A stretch of DNA of 8,685 nt from JALYNX01 sp040905925 (GTDB lineage: Bacteria > Actinomycetota > Acidimicrobiia > Spongiisociales > ZC4RG35): assembly GCA_040905925.1 (NCBI GenBank), contig JBBDQO010000040.1, positions 1 to 8,685 of the forward strand. Reading direction: 5' to 3'. Shown here in pieces: positions 1 through 6,050 of this stretch (position 1 is its first letter; each line of letters starts with the position of its first letter). The notes beneath the pieces were generated by a model. It searched no databases and was not told where the DNA came from. It saw only the letters and a program-made list of their open reading frames with translations. A program made the position numbers and the translations under genes.

Positions 1-2
1 GG

Positions 3-65
3 AGCCGAGCCGCCCAAATGCCGAGCCCTCTCGCCGACTGGCTGGAACGCCGGGGCACGAGGTAG
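3..65 (+). CDS. Possible C-terminal tail of a gene entering from the left
   Basis: One plus-strand frame is open from the window edge to a TAG at 63-65 and would encode about 20 residues ending in LADWLERRGTR. If real, it is the end of a gene convergent with the molybdoenzyme gene that stops at 130, and the inverted repeat at 84-134 would lie between the two ends. The support is weak: the fragment is too short to assign to a family, and a minus-strand GTG frame in the same stretch is also open to the edge. No function can be proposed. Confidence 0.25.
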   Translation, partial: SRAAQMPSPLADWLERRGTR

Positions 66-83
66 GTCCGGGCACCCCTCTCA

Positions 84-134
84 CGTAATTGGGAGCCACA
101 GGTCCATATATGACCGCTCTCGAACCCAATTACG
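84..134. repeat. Perfect 10-bp inverted repeat, 31-nt spacer, overlapping a gene end
   Basis: CGTAATTGGG at 84-93 is the exact reverse complement of CCCAATTACG at 125-134. The right arm contains the TAA stop (130-132) of the molybdoenzyme gene. The spacer holds the 8-bp palindrome CATATATG at 105-112. The stretch is more AT-rich than its surroundings. It could be a loose bidirectional terminator or a protein-binding site. There is no U-tract and the loop is long, so a classic intrinsic terminator is not clearly supported. Confidence 0.5.
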
Positions 135-2316
135 GGGTCGCCTCCACGGTCACCAGCGTTCCCTTGAAAGCTGGTGTTTTGGAGCCCGGGTCGACGGTGC
201 GGGGGACCAGGGCGTTGGCCTCCGGGTAGTACATCACCGTGTTGCCGGGACGAATGTCGATCGGGCGGGCCAACAAACCATGCATCCTCCCGGTGTCGCT
301 GGAGACTGTGACCTTCTGATCGACGCTGAGCCCGAGCCGTTCCATGTCGACCGGGCTCATCAGGATCACGTCTCGCCGGTCCTGTCCCCGATAGAGGTCG
401 TAGTCCTCGTAGACCACCGTGTTGAACTGACCCTCACTGCGAACGGTCATCAATCGGAGACGGGCATTGCCTCCGGCAAGCTGCGGCAGGTTGACGACGT
501 GAAAGCGGGCACGCCCGGTCTCGGTGGGGAAGGCACCCTCGTGGAAGGTCCGGCCCTCGATCTGGAACTCCTGTTTGGTCTGTTCGATCTGACCGATCGC
601 CCGGTAACCGGGGATCACCTTGGCGATGGCTTCCCGGATCCGGCCGTAGCGGCGCATCGAGTCCCAGTCGAGCACCTCGTTGCCGGTGACTTGTTTCCCG
701 ATATCGGCGATCACGGCGACCTCGGCTCGCGGTCCCTCATGACGGGCCGGCCCACCGTCGGAGAGTCGCACGTAGTTGAACATCGACTCCTGGGTCGTCG
801 GTTGCGGCTCCTCGTCCCGAGCCAGGACCGGAAGGATGATCGTTTCCTTGCCCCGGCCCCAGGCGTGACCGGTGTTCAGAGTCGTGGACAGATAGACGAC
901 CATGTCTATCGAGCCCATGGCCCTGGTGGCGAACTCCGCGTCGGGGTTGGAGCCGTAGAGATTGCCACCCAGGCACAACCCGAACCTGACGCCGCCTTCC
1001 GAGGCCCTGACCACACATGCCATAGTGTCGAGACCGGGCTCGGTGGGGAGGGCGATCCCGAACTCCGCCTCGAGAGCGTGGAACACCGCATCCTTGACCT
1101 TGGGGGTCACGGCCATGGAGCCGATCCCTTGGACGTTGGAATGGCCCCGAAGGGGGAGAAGGCCACGATTACGGCGGCCCAACATGCCCCGGGTCATCGC
1201 AAGGTTGGCGATGGCCTGGACGTTGTGCACCCCGTGCTCGTGATGAGTGATACCCATCGCCCAACAGAACACGGCATTGGCCGCGGTGGCATACAGCGTG
1301 GCGATTCGGTCGATCGTCTCCCATGAGACACCCGACCGTTCGATGATCTCGTCCCAATCGAGCATCTCGAGTGACTGTCTGAACTCGTCGAATCCCTCGG
1401 TGTTGTTGGTGACGAACCCCTCGTCGACGGCCCCCAACTCGATGACCCGCTTTGTCACCCCGGAGAGAAAGGCGATGTCGCCTCCGATATGGGGCTGGAC
1501 GTACTCGTCGGCGATTCTGCTGCCGAAGAAGAGGCTTCTGACATCCGAGGGGACCTTGAATCGGACCAGACCGGTCTCCCGCAACGGATTGACTACGACT
1601 ACCCGCCCGCCGCGCCGTTTGAGATGGGTGAGAGAGGTCATGAGACGGGGGTGATTCGATGCGGGGTTGGCGCCGATCAGAAAGACCACGTCGCCCTTGC
1701 CCAGCCCTTCGAGGTCATCAAGCTCGACAGTGGCGGTTCCCGAGCCGGTGACGCTGGCCAGGCCCACGCCGGAGGCCTGATGGCAGTAGAACGAGCAGTT
1801 GTTGACGTTGTTGGTGCCGTAGATCCTCGCCATGAGTTGGAGCAGGAATCCGGCCTCGTTCGAGGAGCGCCCGCTGGTGTAGAAAAAAGCTTCCCGGGGA
1901 TCGGTGGCTTTCATCCTGGCCCCGATCCGCAACATGGCCTCGTCCCAGGAGATGACCCGATAGCGGAGGTCGATCGGTCCGGCGTAAAGCGGTTGGGTGA
2001 GGCGACCCGCGGCTTCCATCTCCCTCGGGGTGAAGGCGCGGAGCTGTTCGAGGTCGAAGCGTGTGAAGAAGTTGGGTTGCACCGCCCCCTGCATGTCGGC
2101 GGTCATCGCCTGGATCGATTTCTTGCAGACCTCGGGGAAGTGGCCCTTCTCGTTGACCATGCCGCCGAGCTGGCCTCCCATCCCCAGCGCACATGTCTTA
2201 CAGGCGTTATTAGACCGCAGTGCCTTGTAGAGACTGCGGACCCCGCCCGCTTCCCGGGCCTTGCGCCAGGTGTAGAAGATGGCAGGGAAGCCGCCACCGG
2301 CGTTGACCTGTCTCAT
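130..2316 (-). CDS. YdeP/FdhF-type molybdopterin oxidoreductase, stand-alone
   Basis: This 728-residue cytoplasmic protein belongs to the formate dehydrogenase alpha-like (FdhF/YdeP) branch of the DMSO reductase superfamily and should bind Mo- or W-bis-MGD. Near the N-terminus is a CKTC-x21-C site (C39, C42, C64), probably for an Fe-S cluster. The catalytic domain spans roughly residues 105-500. CSFYCHQASG places C178-H179 where FdhH of E. coli has Sec140-His141, and PLRGHSNVQG places R390 at FdhH Arg333. The pterin-binding C-terminal domain is about residues 615-728 (MSPVDMERLGL). There is no Tat signal and no membrane segment. The ATG is the only likely start, because an in-frame TAG lies nine bases upstream; no strong ribosome site is visible. 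The gene lies 67 bases after the flavoprotein gene on the same strand. No electron-transfer subunit is encoded nearby. The family is clear, but the substrate is unknown for this branch and formate oxidation is not shown. Confidence 0.9.
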   Translation of the reverse strand: MRQVNAGGGFPAIFYTWRKAREAGGVRSLYKALRSNNACKTCALGMGGQLGGMVNEKGHFPEVCKKSIQAMTADMQGAVQPNFFTRFDLEQLRAFTPREMEAAGRLTQPLYAGPIDLRYRVISWDEAMLRIGARMKATDPREAFFYTSGRSSNEAGFLLQLMARIYGTNNVNNCSFYCHQASGVGLASVTGSGTATVELDDLEGLGKGDVVFLIGANPASNHPRLMTSLTHLKRRGGRVVVVNPLRETGLVRFKVPSDVRSLFFGSRIADEYVQPHIGGDIAFLSGVTKRVIELGAVDEGFVTNNTEGFDEFRQSLEMLDWDEIIERSGVSWETIDRIATLYATAANAVFCWAMGITHHEHGVHNVQAIANLAMTRGMLGRRNRGLLPLRGHSNVQGIGSMAVTPKVKDAVFHALEAEFGIALPTEPGLDTMACVVRASEGGVRFGLCLGGNLYGSNPDAEFATRAMGSIDMVVYLSTTLNTGHAWGRGKETIILPVLARDEEPQPTTQESMFNYVRLSDGGPARHEGPRAEVAVIADIGKQVTGNEVLDWDSMRRYGRIREAIAKVIPGYRAIGQIEQTKQEFQIEGRTFHEGAFPTETGRARFHVVNLPQLAGGNARLRLMTVRSEGQFNTVVYEDYDLYRGQDRRDVILMSPVDMERLGLSVDQKVTVSSDTGRMHGLLARPIDIRPGNTVMYYPEANALVPRTVDPGSKTPAFKGTLVTVEATP

Positions 2317-2383
2317 CGGGTGCTAGCCCGTTCTGGGGTCATTCAGCGACGAGCTTAGGCCCGGTGATCGCGAGGTATTCGAC

Positions 2384-3496
2384 CTACCGGAAGCGATCAG
2401 GGAGCGTCGTCCTGGGGTCGACCCCGGCGGTTGCCAACTCCGAGGGGAGGCCGGCACCGACGACCTGGCTGGCCACCAGGGCACCGTATGCGGGGGAGGT
2501 CATGATCCCGGTGCCACCTTGACCCACCAGCCAAAAGAACCCCGGTGCGGCGGGGTCCTCGCCGATCACCAGATCCCGATCCGGGGCGAAGGTGCGCAGA
2601 CCGGTCCACTGTGAGTTGACGGTCCGAATGTCGAGCCTGGTCGCGGTGTTGATGCGCTCGATGGCGAGCGCCACATCTTCGATCCTGGGCCGGGGGTCCT
2701 CGGGCCGGGACGGGTTCTCCTCGGCCAGCGAGCACAAGAGCTGGGCCCCGTCCGGTCGGAAATACCACCCCTGATCGACGTCAACGACCAACGGCCACCG
2801 GGAGTAAGCGTCGTCACCGGGAACCATGAATGCCGTGCGCCGCATCGGTTGCAACCCGATCGGCTGCAACCCCGCCATCACCGCAACCTGATCGCCCCAC
2901 GCTCCCGAGGCGTTGACCATGGCCCGGCAGTCGACATCCCCTCCAGGAGTCGACACGCGCCAGCCTCCCCCGACCTGGTTCAAGCCGGTGACCGGCGAGG
3001 AGGTGCGAATCTCGGCCCCATTGCGGCGGGCGAGGCGCACGAAAGCCTGATGCAATGCTGCGACATCGATGTCGCGGGCGCTCGGCTCCCAGAGACCTCC
3101 GGCGACATGATCGGAATCCATCATCGGGACCAGGTCCAACACTTCGCCAGGCCCGATCAGCACCGATCCGGCACCCGAGTTGAGGCCTTCACCGGCGATT
3201 CGTTGGAGGTGCTCCATCTGATGCTGGTCAGCCACCCACAACGCGCCCCGCTCCGTGAGCAGCGAGGAGTCGGCTGAGCCCTCTGGCGGTTGCTCCAGGA
3301 AACTCTGGCTGGCGCGGGCCAGGGGCCTCGAAGCCTCGCCTCCGTAGTTGATCAGGAACATCGCGGCCGAACGACCAGTGGTGTGATAGGCGAGTGTCGC
3401 CTCCATCTCGAGGATCGTCACCGAGCCGTGCCGCGCGAGAGAGGCGGCCGCCGCCACACCCGCGATGCCGCCACCGATCACCACGAAGTCAGGCAT
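2384..3496 (-). CDS. FAD-dependent D-amino-acid dehydrogenase-like oxidoreductase (DAO family)
   Basis: This 370-residue flavoprotein is predicted to oxidise an amino acid or secondary amine to the imine and pass electrons to FAD. The N-terminus has the Rossmann FAD motif VVIGGGIAGVAAA (residues 5-17) with E30 at the end of the second strand. The FAD-contact loop HTTGRSAA follows at 38-45, and the C-terminal FAD segment GQGGTGIMTS lies at 325-334. By eye it aligns along its length with Pseudomonas D-arginine dehydrogenase (DauA). The carboxylate-binding residues are kept: Y51, R220, Y245 and R301 for Tyr53, Arg222, Tyr249 and Arg305. His48 is replaced by M46, and Glu87, which sets the preference for basic side chains, by A85. 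I chose the ATG at 3494-3496 because it places the dinucleotide motif at the usual distance; a TTG at 3538 would add 14 residues unlike the family. The gene leads a likely two-gene unit and is divergent from aat. Confidence 0.88.
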   Translation of the reverse strand: MPDFVVIGGGIAGVAAAASLARHGSVTILEMEATLAYHTTGRSAAMFLINYGGEASRPLARASQSFLEQPPEGSADSSLLTERGALWVADQHQMEHLQRIAGEGLNSGAGSVLIGPGEVLDLVPMMDSDHVAGGLWEPSARDIDVAALHQAFVRLARRNGAEIRTSSPVTGLNQVGGGWRVSTPGGDVDCRAMVNASGAWGDQVAVMAGLQPIGLQPMRRTAFMVPGDDAYSRWPLVVDVDQGWYFRPDGAQLLCSLAEENPSRPEDPRPRIEDVALAIERINTATRLDIRTVNSQWTGLRTFAPDRDLVIGEDPAAPGFFWLVGQGGTGIMTSPAYGALVASQVVGAGLPSELATAGVDPRTTLPDRFR

Positions 3497-3546
3497 TGGC
3501 GGCAGCCTACGGACACCATGCCCCGCACTCTGGAACAATCAGGTGG
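3497..3546. promoter_or_regulatory. Short divergent spacer between flavoprotein gene and aat
   Basis: About 50 bases separate the two divergent starts, so both promoters must lie here or reach into the opposite gene. I see no convincing -35/-10 pair on either strand. AGGTGG at 3541-3546 resembles a ribosome-binding site for aat. On the other strand only a weak GTAGG (3506-3510), nine bases before the ATG, precedes the flavoprotein gene. Confidence 0.4.
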
Positions 3547-4227
3547 TTGGCCATTGATCCCATCCCCTCCCAGTTCGTGCTTCCCGACCCCGGTGTATCC
3601 GACGGTGACGTGATCGCGGTTGGGGGAGACCTGGCCCCGGGAACCTTGCTTCAGGCCTATCGCAAGGGGATGTTCCCCATGAACCTCCCTGATGGGCATC
3701 TCGGGTGGTGGTCACCTGTGGAGAGGGCGATCATCCCTTTGAAGGGTTTGTATATCAGCCGGTCGCTGCGGCAGTCGTGTCGCCGCTATCGGGTCTCGGT
3801 TGACGCCGACTTCGAGGGTGTCATCTATGGATGCGCCGACCCCGGTCGCCGGGAGGACGGATGGATCACCGAGGAGTTCGTCGACGCCTACATCGAACTG
3901 CACCGGCTGGGTTGGGCCCATTCCATAGAGGTGTGGGATGACGAAGGAGCCATGGCCGGAGGTCTGTACGGGGTGGCCATCGGTGGGCTCTTCGCCGGGG
4001 AGTCGATGTTCCATGATGCTCGGGACGCCTCCAAGGTGGCCCTCGTCCACTTGGTGGTGGTCATGAGCCAGGGCGGCGGCCGGCTGCTGGACGTCCAATG
4101 GCAGACTCCCCATCTGCAGTCACTGGGAGCCGTCGTGATCGGGCGAACTGCATACCTCGATCTTCTGGTCAAGGCCCTCGACGGCCCTGATCCCTTCGTA
4201 TCGGCGCACCGTGTGGACAGTCTGTAG
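3547..4227 (+). CDS. aat: Leucyl/phenylalanyl-tRNA-protein transferase
   Basis: Aat transfers Leu or Phe from aminoacyl-tRNA to the N-terminus of proteins that begin with Arg or Lys, making an N-degron recognised by ClpS and destroyed by ClpAP in the cytoplasm. The protein, about 226 residues, matches the family's usual length and shows its blocks in order: AVGGDLAPGTLL (24-35), AYRKGMFPM (37-45), WWSP (54-57), ISRSLR (70-75), GWITEEFVDAY (105-115), AHSIEVW (124-130), GGLFAGESMF (146-155) and LLDVQW (180-185). E152, D182 and Q184 correspond in spacing to the catalytic-site residues Glu156, Asp186 and Gln188 of the E. coli enzyme. The start is uncertain. The frame stays open upstream to 3394, but homology begins near IDPIPSQF and there is no ATG there. 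I use the TTG at 3547; an ATT at 3553 has the better-placed AGGTGG. The stress-protein gene follows after 30 bases. Confidence 0.92.
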   Translation: MAIDPIPSQFVLPDPGVSDGDVIAVGGDLAPGTLLQAYRKGMFPMNLPDGHLGWWSPVERAIIPLKGLYISRSLRQSCRRYRVSVDADFEGVIYGCADPGRREDGWITEEFVDAYIELHRLGWAHSIEVWDDEGAMAGGLYGVAIGGLFAGESMFHDARDASKVALVHLVVVMSQGGGRLLDVQWQTPHLQSLGAVVIGRTAYLDLLVKALDGPDPFVSAHRVDSL

Positions 4228-4245
4228 AGTCGCCGCCACTTCCCC

Positions 4246-4253
4246 GGGAGGAG
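4246..4253 (+). promoter_or_regulatory. Ribosome-binding site fixing a TTG start
   Basis: GGGAGGAG lies four bases before the TTG at 4258, with its GGAGG core six bases away. No other start codon lies in frame nearby, so this site supports TTG as the true start of the universal stress protein gene. Confidence 0.75.
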
Positions 4254-4257
4254 TGCA

Positions 4258-5112
4258 TTGCGGCCCGTCGTAGCGGGAGTAGACCTGACAGCCATGGGCC
4301 GGCGTGTAGCCGACAGAGCCCGGATGATGGCCGAGCCCACCGGAGCGGATCTCAATCTGATCCATGTCCTCGAGCCTCTCGGTGAGGCGATGATCGAGCC
4401 CGGTCTCGGCAAGCTGATGCGTGAGTACCAGACGACCGAGGCCGAGAGACTGGCCGAATGGGTGAGGGAGCGAAGCAGTGTCCCGGTCAACCTCGAGGTG
4501 GTCAAGGGATCGCCCTCTTGGGAGCTCGCGGCGCGGGGTAAGAACGCCGGCCTGGTGGTGGTCGGCTCCTCGTCGATCAATGCCTTTGCCGTCGGGCCTG
4601 TGGCGAAACGGGTTGCCCGAAAGACGACCACCGACACCCTGGTGGTGCGACGACATCCCCGGGTCCCTTATCGGAGGATCATCGCCGCGGTCGACTTCTC
4701 AGAGCAATCCCGTCTTGCGGTGAACCGCGCCCTTGACGCCTTCCCCGGGGCAGACGTCACCGTTCTCTTCTCCCTTCCCTCCCGATTCGACCCGATTCTC
4801 TCCGATGCAGGTCTCTTTCGCGAGGAGTTGGAGGCCTCGAGAGGCTCCCGGCTGGCACTTGCCGAGGAACGCATGGATGAGTTCACGGCCCCGTGGGACG
4901 GTGACATTCGCACCCTGGTCGTTGACGGCCCGCCCACCGAGACCATCGAGGAGATCGTGCGCAGACGTGGCGCCGATCTCGTGGTAGTGGCCAGCCGGGG
5001 AGCGTCGGCGACGAGGATGGTCCTCTTGGGGACGGTCGCCGAAGGGCTGGTGACTCAGGCGCCGTGTGACGTGCTGGTCGCCAGGGCCAAGAACCTCTTC
5101 CGTCGCCCCTGA
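4258..5112 (+). CDS. Tandem universal stress protein (two UspA domains)
   Basis: This 284-residue protein is two UspA domains in series, about residues 1-133 and 139-276, typical of the double-Usp proteins common in actinobacteria. Such proteins bind ATP or other nucleotides and act in stress, hypoxia or dormancy responses. Each half shows the Usp start (RPVVAGVDL at 2-10; RRIIAAVDFSEQS at 139-151) and the late hydrophobic strand (AGLVVVGSSS; ADLVVVASRG). The nucleotide motif G-x2-G-x9-G-S/T is nearly complete in the second half: A245 replaces the first Gly, but G248-x9-G258-T259 is kept. In the first half it is broken (G103-SSSI, then G113-P114), so only the C-terminal domain looks able to bind ATP in the standard way. 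The TTG start is supported by a strong ribosome site. The gene follows aat after 30 bases, probably in one transcript, and ends at the hairpin 5126-5148. Confidence 0.9.
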   Translation: MRPVVAGVDLTAMGRRVADRARMMAEPTGADLNLIHVLEPLGEAMIEPGLGKLMREYQTTEAERLAEWVRERSSVPVNLEVVKGSPSWELAARGKNAGLVVVGSSSINAFAVGPVAKRVARKTTTDTLVVRRHPRVPYRRIIAAVDFSEQSRLAVNRALDAFPGADVTVLFSLPSRFDPILSDAGLFREELEASRGSRLALAEERMDEFTAPWDGDIRTLVVDGPPTETIEEIVRRRGADLVVVASRGASATRMVLLGTVAEGLVTQAPCDVLVARAKNLFRRP

Positions 5113-5125
5113 CCTGGCGAAATGA

Positions 5126-5148
5126 GAGGGCGGCCAATGGCCGCCCTC
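5126..5148. terminator. Hairpin between convergent genes, probable bidirectional terminator
   Basis: GAGGGCGGCC (5126-5135) and GGCCGCCCTC (5139-5148) form a perfect 10-bp GC-rich stem with a 3-nt AAT loop. It lies 13 bases after the stress-protein stop and about 40 bases after the end of the convergent FAD-subunit gene. The following T-runs are poor in both directions, which is common for actinobacterial terminators. Confidence 0.8.
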
Positions 5149-5188
5149 CATCTGTCAAACACAGCACGCAGGACTAAATGGGTTGTCC

Positions 5189-6049
5189 TCAGCCGGCGTT
5201 GGCCAGTGCCGCCTTGAGCGCTCTGGTCACAAAGACCTTGGCCAGATGGCTCTTGTAGTCGACCGACCCGTAGAGGTCCTCGAGCACGGTCACCCCTTCC
5301 AGCGCCTTGTCGGCTGCCGCTTTGATGGCGGCGTCCGACCCGTCGGTCCCGATGATGGCCTGACCTACTCCTTCGGCCAGCATGGCGTGGGTCCCGACAC
5401 CGGTCAGGGCCACCCGGGCGTCCTCCACGGTCCCGTTTGACTTCTTGACCCACGCCGCGGCGCCGGCCACGGCGTAGTCGGAATGCCCGCCCCGCCGTCC
5501 CAGCTTGTCGTAGGCCGATCCCTCGCCCGGCCCCGCCTTCGGGATCTTGATCGCGACCAGGATCTCGTCGGAGCGGAGGGCGGAGGTCATGGCATCGACG
5601 CAGAAGCTCTCCGAGCCGATCTCTCTGGTTCCCGAGGCCGATTGGGCCACCATCGTCGCCCGGCAGGCGATGGCCGCCGCCGGTTGGTCGGCGGCCACAT
5701 CGGCGTGAGCCAGCGAGCCGCAGGTTGTTCCCCGATTCCGCACCTGGACGTCACCGGTCAGCGAGGCCGCCATGCCCAGGGCTGCGGCATGGGTCGCGAT
5801 CAGGGCATCTGATGCTGTGGTCGCATGGCGCACCAGGGCGCCGATCGATATGTGATCTCCTGCGTCCTCGACGGTGTCGAGACCGCTGATCCTCCCGATG
5901 TCGACGACGGTTCCCGGTGAGAACAGCCTCATCTTCATCAGGGGAATGAGACTCATTCCCCCTGCCATCACCTTCGAGTCGTCACCGAGTGCGGAGAACG
6001 CTTCTTCCAGGCTGGCCGGAGCTACGTAATCGAAGCTTCTCGAGTACAT
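5189..6049 (-). CDS. coxM: FAD-binding medium subunit of a molybdenum hydroxylase (CoxM-like)
   Basis: This 286-residue subunit carries the FAD of a xanthine dehydrogenase/CO dehydrogenase-family enzyme. It receives electrons from the [2Fe-2S] subunit and hands them to an external acceptor. The two FAD motifs are visible: AGGMSLIPLMK at 29-39 (family AGGxSLLPxMK) and RNRGTTCGSLAHAD at 104-117, where the usual TIGG reads TTCG (108-111). Y192 in GGHSDYAVAG matches the Tyr that stacks on the flavin in CODH. The CO dehydrogenase FAD-binding C-terminal domain covers about 175-280. I chose the ATG at 6047-6049: GAGGG (6056-6060) is placed six bases before it, the large-subunit stop (TGA) ends one base upstream, and MYSRSFDYVAP is the usual start of the family. 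It is the last gene of the operon. The symbol denotes family only; it need not act on CO. Confidence 0.93.
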   Translation of the reverse strand: MYSRSFDYVAPASLEEAFSALGDDSKVMAGGMSLIPLMKMRLFSPGTVVDIGRISGLDTVEDAGDHISIGALVRHATTASDALIATHAAALGMAASLTGDVQVRNRGTTCGSLAHADVAADQPAAAIACRATMVAQSASGTREIGSESFCVDAMTSALRSDEILVAIKIPKAGPGEGSAYDKLGRRGGHSDYAVAGAAAWVKKSNGTVEDARVALTGVGTHAMLAEGVGQAIIGTDGSDAAIKAAADKALEGVTVLEDLYGSVDYKSHLAKVFVTRALKAALANAG

Positions 6050-6050
6050 G

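Noticed and set aside
280..1326. Long plus-strand open frame of 348 codons opposite the molybdoenzyme gene
   Set aside because: It is antisense to a clear gene, its composition is the mirror of GC-rich codon usage, and it shows no recognisable domain.
1783..1785. Possible selenocysteine codon at the Mo-ligand position of the FdhF-like enzyme
   Set aside because: The codon is TGC, which encodes Cys, not TGA.
1489..2358. Plus-strand open frame of 289 codons opposite the molybdoenzyme N-terminal half
   Set aside because: Same reason: a shadow of the well-supported minus-strand gene, with no family motif.
2844..2873. Tandem 15-bp near-repeat (two mismatches) encoding LQPIGLQP within the flavoprotein
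   Set aside because: Homologues have a segment of the same length there (RPLGLQP-like), so it is protein-driven similarity and not a repeat insertion.
3394..3546. N-terminal extension of aat by 51 codons
   Set aside because: The added sequence is Arg/Pro/His-rich, unlike Aat, and overlaps the coding start of the divergent flavoprotein.
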